From Hirudo medicinalis (taxonomy: Eukaryota > Annelida > Clitellata > Hirudinida > Hirudinidae): 64,000 nucleotides of DNA. Below, in pieces: positions 24,094-38,101 of the stretch. Position 1 is the stretch's first letter; each line of letters begins with the position of its first letter. The position numbers were made by a program, and so were the translations under genes. The notes beneath the pieces were generated by a model. That model had not been told where the DNA came from and did no database searches. It saw only the letters and a list, made by a program, of their open reading frames with translations. The stretch lies in assembly GCA_011800805.1 (NCBI GenBank), contig MPNW01000064.1:21588-85587 (forward strand), given 5' to 3'.

Positions 24094-27000
24094 GTTATTT
24101 GTTGTTATTCTCTTATTCTTTAGCATCGCTACTTTTCCTATCCGAACGAACGCAGTTACGGATGCTTAAAGCCTTAAACTTAGATGTTAGATTTACATAA
24201 ACGGCACACACATCGGGTTGGTTTCTTTGCGCAAGAACACTGGAAATGATTTTCGGAGACAACAGAATACTCTCAATCTCGATACACGCAAAGGCTCTTA
24301 CATGGAATAACTCCTGAAGAGAATAATTTGAGGAAGTCTTCAATTTCCTTTCTTCGATGCACGAATCACAAATCACAGCACTGGAAACTCAACTCAACTT
24401 AGCCCAACTCGATGTGCAAGCAGCCTGACAAAGCACAAGTAGAGACTAAGTTTTGCATGCACGGGCCTCGTAGTAATGAAAGCTGTGAGGTTAACAAGTG
24501 CGTGCCAAGTCTCAGGCAACGAAGGAAGCCATAAACATCGGAGATTCATGCTACGAAAATCTTCATGTTTATTCATTCGGATGATCGAAAATAACTCCGA
24601 GTCAAAATGATAATGCGAGCTAAATATAGCTTCGCGGACACCGGCATGACTTTTCTTATTCTTTGTGTCTGTTGAGTGCAAATCATAAACAAAATGGACA
24701 GGCTGATTATTCACTGAGAAGTGTTGCATAAACTCGAGAGAAGCATTCCGACCATGAGAATAAAGAGCACCTCGGATCACGAGGTGCAGATGTTTTCGAA
24801 CGATGTGCAGGATTATTTCTCGGAAAATCTCACCAACACCTCACTAAAACTTCCTTCATCGGGAAGTACTGAAACACGGAGTACTGGAATTAATTTGAAC
24901 GCCTCACCAATTTATTGACACACGTTCCTGACAAATTATTATTGTTATTACTGAATAAAAAATTCTGATATTTAAAAAATATTGTTTATAACTTAAAACA
25001 ACGTATAGCCAGTAACGGCTTGAGGCCGTCGAAAGAAAACTTGTTGCACGAATAACAAAGCCTAAGAAAGACAAAGAGCGCACTTCAGTGGGTTCTCAGA
25101 GTTCGTTGTAATAATTTACAGAAAGAGGTGGAGAGATGTTGAGATGTCGAGAGAGGGATCCCGAAATTACTCTCGTGCGAATCACATCCTTAAAGCACCT
25201 TCACAGGCACTGATAAAATGAAGTAACATTCACAGACGTTATTTCATCAGCTGTCGAAAAGAACTCTTAAATGAAATGAAATTTATTGAAATTCATACGA
25301 ACCTTTAATAAGGAGTGAAGTTATTAGTTTCACCAATTTCCATGTTTATATTAATGTTTATATTAATATTATATTAATGTTATATTAATGTTTATATTAA
25401 TATTATATTAATGTTATATTAATGTTTATATTAATATTATATTAATGTTATATTAATGTTCATATTAATGTTATATTAATGTTACATTAATGTTATATTA
25501 ATGTTCATATTAATGTTATATTAATGTTACATTAATGTTATATTATTGCTCGATGGAAGTAAGCGATCGAATCAAAGCTTATTATAGACTGATGAATCGC
25601 TGGTCACTAATAGTCCAAAGATTGATGTTCTATGCAAATCTCCTCGCAATTTTATGTCTTGAATATAATGAGAAAATTTAATGCTTTGTAGGAAGGCAGT
25701 CGAATGAAACAACCGGATTTCTGACATCAGCACTTTTGACGAGACGTGATTCTAAATCTTCTCGGAAAATTGTTGCCGATCATAGAATAATTATTATTAA
25801 TAATATTATAACCAGCATTTACACTGACAACGATATTATTACTAAAAGAAAACATGAACAATTATCCTGTTGTTGTTGTTGTTGTCGTGATTGCCGAGGT
25901 ACGAAAGATGCGAGCAGAAAGTGGCCAGGCTAAGTGATTGTTAGGAGGAGGTTCTGAGGGACTGGGTGACCTTTGAACTTATTACAACTCCGAGTAATCT
26001 CTTATGGTCGAACAATTGGATTATGCATGGAACAAGTGATTTCTCTAATTACTTGCGGTAATTCCGAGCCCCGACTGACAAGCAAGTCAGAAAAGGGCAA
26101 ATCAAATGTCCTATCTGGGAATTAGCATCAACACACTTTGTGAACTTAGAATGCACCGAGATAGCATCAATCTATCTTCTCGAGACAAAACTTCACGGCT
26201 TGATGACTTTCACAGCGAGCAGGACTCACGTACGTGCGTGCGTGGCTCAATTTGGACAAAAACTCTCGATTGCAATCGTGGCCTTATAATCAAAAGAACA
26301 ATAAGATGTTTAATCAGTGGTTTATCAACAATTAATCATCATTCACTCTAATTAACAATCATTATTCATTTTTGACGATGTCAGCGTGATCTTCTAAATC
26401 TAGAATTAAATTATTTATTTACATTTTAAAAATTAAGAAACACCGTTGCATTTACGACTAAATAGCTTTTATAACTTGTTAATTAATTGAAGATTACAAT
26501 TATTTATCGGAAAGAGATAAGGAAATGTAGCAGATGCCCATCACGATTAAAGACTTATCTTAACAAATGGCTTTGCATATTATCATTATCACAAACATAA
26601 TATTTAGGCGAACGCAAGATAAATTGAAAGACTGATTATTCTGTGGACAAAAAATAAACTTTCGTTGCACGCAAAAGTCTCATTAAAATGAGTAACAAGC
26701 TTCGGTAACAATTCGCTAGCAATCTCATTTGGAACAATAGCATCTGGAGGAAGAAAAAATATCAAACAACACAACTTGAATGACCATTAATTAAGCTCTT
26801 AATTAACAACAATGCCACTCAGCATGCAAAAAGGCAGTAAAGTTTGGAGAATATCTAGGACTCCCTTCACGGACAACTCTTTCTTCATCCCCGGGAATCT
26901 CACAATAAATTAGTTATAATGTCGTAGGAGTCATCGTATGCAATATCAACTTGAGATTAAGTTCTCATGCATAAACTTATTTGAATATCGAGAACGTTTG

Positions 27001-30000
27001 AGCATTTCAATTAATTTCAATGGAGAGGAAGACAAATTCTGACGACTGGTTAAGATTTCTCATCTTTTTAAAAGTGCATGTTAACGCTTCTTAAAAATCT
27101 TCTTTGGATGGATTTATTTAACTTGCAAGAATTTTAAAATTCCAATTAGAAGTTCTGTTCATTTAACGGCACAAAATAATTGTAACTCCCGAATTGTACC
27201 TTTTTCATTTAATTAGAATCTTCGATTTCTGTCTGAGTGATTAGATCTTCTCATAGAAAACAAAATGTCATGCCAGGATGCTTCTTACAACTTACCGCTG
27301 ATTGAAAAGTCTTACCAAGTGAATGAACCTTGATCAATGCAGGCACTGTTTTCCATTCCACCACAAAAAAATGGGAGAAAATGGGTGTAAAGAAGAAGTT
27401 TACAAGAAACAAGAAACCAAGTGATGGAGGATTTAATGGTAATTTCCAAAATTTTTGAGAATGTTAAGAAAATATCAACTTTTACAAGGAATAATTTACA
27501 GTGATGATGGGAAGATTGATAAAACATGAAAGAGGATTAAAAGCTCTCCGTCGTGCATTCCACATTTGCACGTGCATCACCGAAGCACATGCAAAATGTT
27601 TGCTGCACCAGCGCTCCTATCAGTACAGAAAAAAGTGCCAATCAATCATCATTGAACAGTTTTGATAATCCTTGGCTTGGCAAGATTAAAACAAAAACTT
27701 CTAATGCGATGATCTGAAAATATACGAAGTAGTGTTTAAAACCTGAGAATTAGATCAAGTATTTAATAGTTGCTTTAATTTAATAATACATTATTAAAAT
27801 TCCAATGATCGAGAATGACCAAGTGACGAGAATAAGAAAATAAAAACATTAAGAAAGGGAGTTGCATTGATTCAAGCAAGTTTATCGATCCTCCAACAAC
27901 TAATAGCGATGAGGGTTGTAAAATTTCATCGAAGTCGAACATGTGTGGCATCACTGGCTTCGTAGGTGCAATTCAATTCCAAGGTTGTTCAACAAATCTC
28001 AAAAGAAATGGCAAGAAGATAAGGGAAGTTAAGGAACAGGTGAAAATATGTGAGTTTCAAGTGCTTATAATCGATCAGAGCAGAAATTTCAATAGATAAG
28101 CACTTTAAAACTCTGTGGCCAGTTGCTTTATTTTAGCACAAGATATTATAAAAATAATACCAAGGAAATACTTATTGGGTCCTCAAAAAATGACAGCGCA
28201 GACTTATTGTAGGTCTCATTATTAAAGTAATGCGAAAGAACTATTGAAGGGACATTAAGATGGTTAGATAGTGATGCGTGACATCCATCAAGTCGTTTAA
28301 CAATTATTTGGAAATGTTGTTTCAAATTTATTATAAATAGGCGGATTACGACAAAAAGTCTGCGCATTTCACTTATTTCACGGTAAAATTTGATCAGAGC
28401 ATCTTGACAGATCTTGCACAAACATAGGTCAGAAGAAGAGAAACATGACAGGACATGGAGATCATATGGAATGACTTGCACCGAGATAGCATCAACAGGC
28501 TGCTCATAAGACCGAAGAAAACACATTGTTGTCTTGCTTATGAACATCGGTCGGCTGGGAGATGGTATCAGAGATGAAATCTTGATGTATAACAGGCAGA
28601 GGGAACAATCAGCACAAGTACTTTCATCGCATCATCACTAACTGATCATATTAACAATGACCAAAACACCGCTTGAAACGTACTGCCATGTTGAAGTCAG
28701 TTCCTTCAAAAATCACCGCAAACCCTTGCTATTTACTTGCGTAGGAGTATGTATGCTTCCATCTTAGTAGAATATTTTAAAAGTTTAACAGAGAGATCGG
28801 ACGGGCACAGGCATGTACCTCGTCGAGTGCAAAGTCGCACCTGACAGTCGAGGTGACTTTCTTGGTTCGAGCATGCTTACTCTTGCATTTCCACGCAGAT
28901 GGCCAAATAAGTCACAACTCGTCTCACCTGGGCAGAGATCAAGAGACATTTGTTCAATTAGGTCCAAATCAGTCAAGCAGAAGAAAATATAAACTAATGA
29001 GTCTCTAAACAGAAATAACAAGTCCTAAGCAAGAAAAAGTGTAACCTTAAAATGTAACGGAAAATGTTTAAATAAATATTTTATCAATAAATAAAACAAG
29101 AAAATTATATCGTTGCTCCAAGAATTGTTAAGCAAAGTCCGAACGTGTGTCAAAATGTGATGACAGACCATTAAAACGCTAAAACTAAAAATTGGCAGTT
29201 GCGAGTTGAATGGGTTGGTTTATTTAAATGGGAATAAATTTAGTTGTTGATTAATTTTTGAGCTCTGAAAAGAATATGATTTGTCCAAGGGTAACTCGTA
29301 ACATCGCGGGCAAGATTAAGATTTCTCCGTGGCAATTTATCGATAATACGTGTAAATTGTCGTTGCACGTGCAAAACGAAAAGCGTCTCCGAGGACAGAA
29401 ACTTTAGCGAGTGCCTCGAAGAAACTTCACAGAATGAAATAACAAGGAATACATGACAACCTCTTTCTCAGTTTAAGGAAGACTGGAAGATGATCTGACA
29501 AACGATCGTAAGTAATTTGTAATTTACAATTTACGACGAAGCTAACTCGAACGAGTTGAAAAGTGCAAAATTGTTAGAATTTACACGACAATTTGAACAT
29601 TTCACTGACTTTGTGTGTCAAAGTGTTCGTATCACGCCTCGCACTCATTTGTTAGTGAATTTTTTACTTTCTACTGAAAGCTTTTCCAAGTGCAAACTTT
29701 GCATAAATAAATGCACTATTTTAAGTTAATGCATTTAAATGACTGAATTCAAAAACTAAAGAAAGTAGGAAAAAAAGTTTTCGGAATGCACTGGTTTAAC
29801 CCCACAACTTCTTATCAGAACTTTGTAGAAAATACTCTGCCTTGGCAGATTCCGCTGTCATCACTTGAAAAATCTAAAAATAAAGCAGTTTCTTGCTCCC
29901 GAGGAAAATTTTCGAAAGAAATAATAAACATCCACCGACCTACGATTGGAAACTCGCAACGATGTCAAACGGTAGCACAGTCGGTCCGCTAAATTTCAAT

Positions 30001-30635
30001 ACACCATAAGTGCGATCAAATGCAGTCGTTGGTGCTTTTTGCTTTTCGACTGATGAGATTAATTTAACTACTGACATAAAAAGGCCTCAATTTAGGCCTT
30101 ACAGATTTTATTGGTTAAATCACAAAGAGCGAGAGCAACTTATTACGGTTGGTCAGAAGAAAGTCACTGGAATAAATGCACGAACAACACAAATCTGAAA
30201 ATATTTCTTAGAAGCGGTTTAATCCGTCACAACTTTATCAAGTAATTCGTGATTGCAAACTGAAAGTGTGAACAAGCTGTCGAAGTAGAAGAACTAATTA
30301 TAACTTGACAAACAGATTTTTGATTCCACCAGACAGTCTTACAAAAAGTCATCACTTTAAGGAGGGTGGCATCAATAAGTGTGAATGTAAATGTAAAAAG
30401 GCTATAAATTGTTTATTTATTTTAGGGAAGGGTAAATAAATGCTCGCTTGTTTGTGTGGAAGTTTGTGAAACGAGTCCATACCTGGTGAAAGTCATTTAT
30501 TCAAATATTTCAACATCACCGAAATTAGTAAAACGTCAAAAGGTAATTTGAAGCAAAGAGAGATCTCATACCTGATATCATTGGAGTTATTGTTCGGTCA
30601 GCAGAGTCCATGTACTGCGAATACATGCAGGCCAT
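19451..30635 (-). CDS. Hr96: HR96-like nuclear receptor (NR1J group)
   Basis: Ligand-regulated transcription factor; HR96 in insects acts in xenobiotic and lipid responses (known). Coding exons in transcript order: 30572-30635, 21772-22100, 21334-21701, 20306-20495, 20114-20215, 19451-19987; all phases close to about 529 residues. The C4 DNA-binding domain spans about residues 99-165: [18 protein letters not shown], with P-box ESCKA as in HR96/DAF-12/VDR, then [11 protein letters not shown] and [17 protein letters not shown]. The hinge is His- and Pro-rich. The ligand-binding domain includes [29 protein letters not shown] and a C-terminal AF-2-like PLMKEVLD helix. The first exon starts at [14 protein letters not shown] after an acceptor at 30649, so a 5' UTR exon lies further upstream. 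It is shorter than the fly HR96 as I remember it. Group assignment rests on the DBD. Confidence 0.9.
20878..20960 (+). repeat. (ATC)n microsatellite in HR96 intron
   Basis: An imperfect run of tcatca/ccatca triplets ends in a longer pure (atc) run, followed by a short reverse-complementary atgatgatgatcatg. It lies in the intron between the HR96 hinge exon and the next exon. Confidence 0.9.
23530..23765 (-). promoter_or_regulatory. CpG-rich promoter-like segment inside the large HR96 intron
   Basis: About 230 bases are markedly richer in CG dinucleotides (gcgcgcg, cgtcgtac, gctcgctcgtacgccgag) than the AT-rich surroundings. Read on the minus strand it contains AAGATGGCGTCTG, similar to a YY1-type promoter motif; on the plus strand there is a GTATAAGG box and a TCAGTCAGTCAG initiator-like run. 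It sits 1.4 kb upstream of the HR96 DNA-binding exon, whose frame stays open back to an ATG at 22,137, so an internal promoter is possible. Inference only. Confidence 0.4.
24027..24093 (+). repeat. (ATT)n microsatellite
   Basis: About 22 near-perfect att repeats in a row, followed by a short gttatttgttgttattc degenerate end. It lies in the HR96 intron. Confidence 0.95.
25343..25547 (+). repeat. AT-rich minisatellite (ATGTTATATTA-type units)
   Basis: Tandem units built from atgtttatattaat, attatattaat and atgttacattaat variants follow each other for about 200 bases with a higher-order repetition (a block of three or four units repeated). It lies in the HR96 intron. Confidence 0.9.
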
Positions 30636-33600
30636 GTTCGTGAAACTTCTGAAAAGAATTATTACTGAAGATTACTCGGGTTATATATTCAAATTGCTAC
30701 TCAAACGAATATTCACGCGAATGTTGCATTCACAAACTTTGGTTAAACCGAGTTGCGTTTGGAATGTGACGAGCTGTATCTAAACGTACGAGGCAAAGAC
30801 ATATGCTAATAAGTTTTATTTAAGAAGTCCCCTCCCTCGTCAACTGGCTGTGATGGGAGTTAAAATCTGCACTTGTGAACTCAAAGTGCTAAAAAATGTC
30901 CTCAACGTTCCGGACTTTGCACGTTAAAAACGGTCTGACTCTTGGGAAGCATGAAACAGCAGTCAAGCAGACGTTATAAAACGACGACATCTCGCTCGAA
31001 TGACATGCACGCCATCTCCATCGTTGACCTGGAAACGCTTCGAGGATCACAACCTGCTTCGGACGACCTTCGACCTCTCTCGGACTTAATCATTTCAGCC
31101 ATTAAACTATCTACTCACATGATCGACTATTCGGATATAATTTAATATCGATGTTCTTCAGAAGAGTAACAACTTAGGTGAGGAAATTAAGGAAAGAGCT
31201 TAGGGCGTCTTTGGAGCACGTTTTGGTCATTTCCACTGGAATGAGAGAAAATTTATGTGTAAAAAATAAAACGACCTCCGTGAACCTCCTTTGCACTTGG
31301 TTCACCCTGCCCGGCTCGCTGGCTCAGACGGCGTGAGGAAGATTATTCAAGGAGTAGGTAATAAACTCGGCCATAACTTTTTGTCCGACGTTGCCATGCT
31401 TCCTAGCAAAAGCTCGGTTTTTAAATTTAATAACAACTAAAGCTGAAATTCTCTCAAATTAAAAGCAAATCGTGATTCCTTTTATGAATCTCATCGTTTG
31501 GCGAGAAAGTGCACCTTTGTACCTTTTAACGAAGTCGTCATTTAATCGTTGAAATGTGAATCGACACTTTAATAAGTTCAGCTAATCGAAATGAAAGATT
31601 GATCTTCGCCCAGAGTCTCCTTGATTGATGGAAGAGTGATTGAGGTGAAGAAACACGTAGAAAGGCATCGAGTTGAATAGTTAAGTTGGTTATTAAAAGC
31701 AGAAAAGATCCAGTACAGCGGTTGTTTTCAAGGCGAGAGTTTCCAATTATGGAGAAGGAGCCCAGTTGAATTACAACTCTGAGAAGACGGGTGACTGATC
31801 TGCTGTTTGCAAGTACCGACTGCACTCTTCAACACATTCGCATAGAAATTCAGTGCAGTAGAAAAGCAAAGAAAAATTGATGCTTTGTTATTAAATACCA
31901 TGAATGGGCTTCGAAAGGATCCTGACTGAAGTTTCTCAAGGCGTTGGTACATCGCTTCATTCCATCAAAATTATTGGCTTCACGTACTGTCCCATTAAAG
32001 AGGTAAATTAAAACAGCGAAGACGTTTCAAAGTGTAATTATAATGCGAAACAATGCAGTGATTTCTTGCATCATCTTTTAAGTCTACTGACGACCTCGAA
32101 GAGATTTCCCTTCTCCAGGTTGCTTTTCATGTTGGTGCGTTCATCACGTGTCACCTCGTAGTTTTAATGGGTCCATTGATTCTGATAAATTATAAATAGA
32201 TACTTTTAGTTCTTTTCTTACTTTCTCTCACCGCACACATACAAATGTACTTCTACTTAATTAGACCAACCGATTGACACCAGTGAGACAACCTCATCAT
32301 GGAATGATCTCTAAAACACTAAGTGACATCAAATCTAAAACATTAAATACAATGCCACCTCAAGCATCATTTACAATGAATGTCATAATGGTTACTATTC
32401 ATTTAGTTACTATTCATTCCTGTTCTCATTATAAATGCAAAGTAAAGTAGAAAACATGTCGATCTCCATTTAAGTTGAATGATGAATTTCGGTGATTAAT
32501 ATGAATTAATTCATTAAGTCCATGGTAATTCACATTTCCTATATTGGCGTCGTTATTTCATCGATTCCTCGGATACTCACTTGTTTGTTCAGTGTACTAA
32601 AGATGCCTATTTTAATCAACATTTACTCAGAACCTCTCGAAACTGATGTTCAAGTCAGAAAATCTTTCAACACTTCTGACGTACACAAATGATGGGCTGA
32701 CGAGTACATTTCCATACGAAGAGGCCCATGAATGTTTAACAATTTCATATTTACAACAATGGTAACATCAACCGTTACATTCTTGTTTAAATAAATCGCA
32801 TTACACAGAATCATGTGGTGAAATATTATTTTATGTAATGAACAATTCGAAACAATCAAACTGATTCATAACGAATAGCAAATAATAATTCTAATAATAA
32901 CCAGCTCAATGTTCTGTGGAATGGGCGTAATTATGATCGCTCAAGCAATTAATGAGAAAATTTGTGGGAAAATTGAAAACCGAAATAAAGTCATTGGCAT
33001 CGCTAATAGGAAAGATTTGAATCCAAATAAGCCATTAATACGAGAAGAGGATAAGAAATGGTGAATTCACTTTAATGTTTACAAAAATACAGTGTTTCCA
33101 TGATCATTCAATAGTTTAATCCTTATTTCATTTCATTTAGCAGTACTTTGTGAATATTCTATTAAACATTCAAGTAGAATCCTTCGCAATTCCAATAACT
33201 AAGAATCAACGATTCAAATAATTTCAGATGCAAAAACAAAAACAGCCCTGGAAATGTGTCAATTGAGCACAAATTACTTCAGCCTAGATAAAAATTATAT
33301 TTAATATGGCATCAACTACAACATCAAACAAACATTTGCACAGAACTTTAAGAGTTTCTTGACTGTTTCTTGACTTAACAAGATCAGTAAAACAGAAATC
33401 AACTTGAAAATACGTTAGCAGAATCGTGCTGCATAATGTTCGTGGTGCAATCTTTTGAGGCACGAACTTTTCTTTGAGCCATAAATTTCTCGCTTTCGAT
33501 ATTTCCACTGGCAATAAATTTGAATTACAGTCCACAGACGTACTGGAAAACAACACCGGCCTTCACTTCTTCCAGGTACGACAATAGCCTCCGGCTCCCA

Positions 33601-34439
33601 TCCATTCAATTTCTATCGGAGTTTAGAAGCTTCGGCAGAAGAGATAATTGCGGATGAATAATTCAAATATGGCTTCCAAGCTTGCAAATAAATTCTCAAA
33701 ACATTTATAAAATTACATAAATTGCTCGCAAGTATGTTTATAAATTTATAGCAAAACCGGCCGGCACGGCAGAGACTTTATGGGAACTTATAATGGGATT
33801 GGTGTAATATTAACTTGCAGGTTTAATATTAATTACCCAACTTATGGTCTACCACAAGAGAGACCTCATAAACTGGAAACGTCCTCATATAAATGATGCC
33901 AGACCACTTACATTCAACTTTGAAAACCCCATTCACGTAATTCACATCAAGTTAACTTTAAAAGCTACATTACAAGGCTTACAATGAGTTGCTCGATTGT
34001 GCGAATGCATTGCTCGCATGAATAATCTTTCCAGGAAGTGGTAAAGCATTCATTTAGAAACGTTTTAAATGTATATTTTAAAATAGGAAAAAATTGTAGA
34101 TTTTCGCGAACAAACCACGTCTACTTGATTGATCAAGGACTTGCGATTAAAGGTGCAACGGGTCATACGCTGCCTGATACATCCGTGAAACATCGGCTCG
34201 GCTTTTTAAAGAGAAATAACATTGAAGTTCAAATCAATGGATCATGCTTCCCCTTTAAGCGTCGGGCAAAACATAAAATACAAACTCTAGAGGCGCCAAT
34301 TACAAAGGTGGTGATTTCCAATTTCCCGGATAATTTTTCTAGTTTTTTTTTAAATGAGACAAAATTGGTGCTTAAAATTTGAAAAAACCAACATATTTGT
34401 AATTAATGATATAATCGAAGTACAACCGACGAAGAACAC

Positions 34440-34800
34440 ATGAAGCATTGTTTTTTATTATTTATTATTATTATTATTACTATTACAACTGCCAACGATT
34501 TGTACAATGATATACGGTAAGTAAAGCCAACGAAGTACACATGAAGTATTGCTAGGATTGCTACTATTAATCAAATCATTATATTATATAATAATAGTAA
34601 TAATATATATATATTATTATATCTATATAGTTATTATATTAATAATTATATAATATATATAATATAATTATAATAATAATTTATATAATAATAGTAATAA
34701 TATTTATTATATTAAATAGTTATTATATTAATAATTATATTATATAATATATATAATGTAATTATAATAATAATAATTAATATAGTAATTATTATTACAA
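34440..34800. repeat. Very AT-rich low-complexity tract
   Basis: Two segments of almost pure A/T (about 34,455-34,485 and 34,570-34,797) consist of short ata/tat and att runs with many self-complementary stretches such as tatatataatataattat. Confidence 0.85.
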
Positions 34801-37800
34801 CCAAAGAGAATGCAAATAAAATTGCGGAAAGAATGAAGAAAGGATGTCGGCAAAACAATTGTAGATAAACACAATTACGGACCTGCTTGAGTGATTTGAC
34901 GAAAGAAAGATAGAATGCAGTCGGCTGCATTATTGACCACATCTTCTCAAAAATTAACACCGATGTTCATTCCCTCCAAACGAATGGTCACGCGAAAACA
35001 ATGACGGCACTAATGAGCAGTCATCTGCCGAACAATGTTCTAGCTGACAATGAGAGAATGACTTTCATGAGAACAATTGGACGCACAAAACCATCCAAAC
35101 CCGAAGTTTTCCTTTCCAAAGCTTTTCTCGATTTTGCGATCCATAAATTATTAAATAAGCAATAAATCAAATTAAATCTTACACGAAAGTGCGAATGAAT
35201 CGAAACCCCATCCGAACAAATTCCACTGCTCCTTTCAACAGGTGTTTAAAGTCAAAGAATCACACGTAAGTCGTCATCAAACCTTCGAGAAGAAGGACAA
35301 TACTGTGGGAACGTGACGCGCTCTTCCAATCCGTAAGCATTAAAGTGACTCGATCAGATGAACATACAAAAGTAGGAATGCATATAAATCCTATTACAAA
35401 TCCTCATTCATTCTTCAACTACGTACACCCTTCTTTGCAAGCTCTTTTGAAAATGCAAAACCCCTAATAACCCATTTTTGGAGGTCAAATTAGTGCTTTT
35501 CTTCGATGCTCATCGAAAATGGCAAGACGAATATTGAGTAGGCCTTACAATTTCGTATAATTATGCAGGACTCCATTTTGCTAAAATGATGTCATCAACC
35601 ACGAGGTAAAATATATTTGTCAAATTGCCCAACTATCGGCTTATTGAACAAACAGATGAGTAAAACAAATGATCAAATATTTATGCTGTTCTAAAAAAAC
35701 AACACGGAACAATGAATCTCTTTGCACCCCAGGACTCTTTGAATAAATTATACTCCACTTTCATTCACCAGCATCCTGGAGACAATGGAAAAATTATTCA
35801 GGAGATCGACATTTTACGGTTCCGCAGCATTTGAGACAAATTGTTCGAGTATGAAACAGTCAGCGGAAGAGAGGAAGAATGCGGAATGGGAACCAATAAT
35901 GATATGCTGTGAAGCCTAACATCTCTAACAAGACTTTTCATGCACTTCCAATATTTGGCCATGTTTGCCTGTTTCACGATGTTCTTAAAGTTTTAAGACT
36001 ACATTTATACAAGTAACATCCCAAAGAGCTATGAATCAGGATTACAAAGGTGGAATTACTAACCAGTCTCGAGTAGCCAACTAAACGGACTTCGTGTAAG
36101 AACGTTGGTTCGTAGCAGACGTCTGTGGATGGCGGGAGTTTAATCGATGAAGAACGAGTGGCAACTCAACGACTTCACAAATTGAAGGTTGTTTTTTGAC
36201 GAAGAATTGCAGCAAAAGCAAATACAAGGAGGGATCGATGCATGGAATGACAAACAATGGAGGCCTCCGAAATGACTAGGCACCATTCACTTGTCAGTGC
36301 TTTCGGCGCGCCATCTCTCGATGACACCTTCTGAAAAACAATTCAAAAAACCATCGAGGCGTTCCAAGGATTCGATCAGGTGAGATACAAGGAAAGTTTT
36401 GCACACCTGGATGAACCGCGAGGTAGGCCGTGAATGGTGTGGGAACTTGTTTATAGGCGACATTACTTATTCCTCGACAAGCAACCAAACGTTAAGTTAA
36501 GTCGAGCTTTGTGTTATTTTAAGTGAAACTTAATTCCTTTAAGCCAGTTACATAACTGAAAATACATCTTGGCCAAGAAATGTTCGTTTGAATAAAATTC
36601 CAAACAACCAATTATCCGTCTTAGAAATAATTGCTGCAGATTCATTGGGTGCTCGCGAAGAGCGAATATGCAATCCGTAATGGCACTCGTAATTGAAGCT
36701 TTTAGAAAGAAAAATAATTAGATGTTTTTAAGAAATATTCAAATTCGTTGGTGATGGAAAATGAAAAAGCACGGGCGATCAAGGTGTGTCAGGCGTGGAG
36801 ATGGGGAGTACGATAAAGACACAATATCGTGCAACGTTAATGAAAATCCATTGAACCAACAGGAGAAAGCTCAGTAAACTAAGATCTCTTAAAACTTCTG
36901 TGGCCAGTGCACAGGCGCATGCAACAATCTCAAATCTCTAATTGAACGTGTGATGGCACTCGTCTAAGAACTTGTTATTTGTTCTTAGCGACCGTCTCCT
37001 CGTCCTAATGCATGAATCATTTTCTTCGATTCTTAGATCACGCAGATAACCCGGCCGTTTGTTTATTCCAATTTCAAGCAGACGTAACATTCGAAAGCAC
37101 TGCCTATTAAAAATCATTTCATTGTGGACGTGGAAACCCGTTCAGAAAAGGGCCTGAATAACTTTTTTACCTTTGAGGAATCAAAGACTATTACTCCGAC
37201 ATTTATTTAAATATTATCTTGCAGAAAAATATCAATGCCTCGCGGTCCTCTACGGAGCGCACCTGTCAGGTCTCCCATCGGCAGCAAAAATCAATCAAAT
37301 CGAAGCAATCGTAATCAATCGAATGCACGAGGAAATGCTTGATTTCGAGACAACATCACCTCCGTGAGGAGAGGAAAAGATTTAAGATTGGAAACTTTGA
37401 ATAAAGTCTGCAGATGAGAATGCATGGCATCGCATCGACGGGCTGCATTAACGCGATTGTTCGTGTAGCAGAACAATGAAATCCTCGTCAATACTTAGGC
37501 TCATTCACTTTATTTGCAAACAAGCATTGTTTATCACGAAATACAATTAAAGGTGTGCATTTATATTTTAATTTATTAATTATGAAATATGACGACCACC
37601 CACCATGAAATTAAATTTGCAGTGTGCTCCAATAAAGTGTAAAGTAACGTGAGCAATTCATTGGCGTGCACAACACCAACGTGGCAATTAGTGACAATAA
37701 TATCATCAGAAGCTCTCGGAGAACACACACAGGTTGTGTGAAAATAAAATTGGAGCTGAAATCAATATTCATCGACATTCCAAGATTTCATTGGAAGAAA

Positions 37801-38020
37801 TTGTTGGGAGAAATGATGTGGTCAAGTGGGCATTAACATGTCATAATCATTCTGATTCACGTAGCCCTGAAACAACTCAGTGACACCATGGAATACAATA
37901 TTATTAGCTCACTTAGAAAAGCTGCTTGAAATCTGCATTCAATTATCAAACATTTATTATTAAACATCAATAAAATTCATTCATAGAACAAGGATGAAAC
38001 ACAAGTGAATTTTACTTAAA

Positions 38021-38101
38021 ATGTCATTGTTATTATTATTGTTTTGTTATTATTATTATTATTTTGTTGTTGTTATTATTATTATTATTGTTGTTGTTGT
38101 A
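38021..38101 (+). repeat. (ATT/GTT)n microsatellite
   Basis: A mixed att and gtt triplet run of about 80 bases. An open frame through it is only repeat translation. Confidence 0.9.

Noticed and set aside
24006..24200. Poly-Tyr open frame
   Set aside because: It is translation of the (ATT)n microsatellite.
29945..30010. A-box-like GGTAGCACAGTCGG suggesting a tRNA or SINE
   Set aside because: The only downstream B-box candidate (GCGATCAAATGC) departs from the consensus and no stems form.
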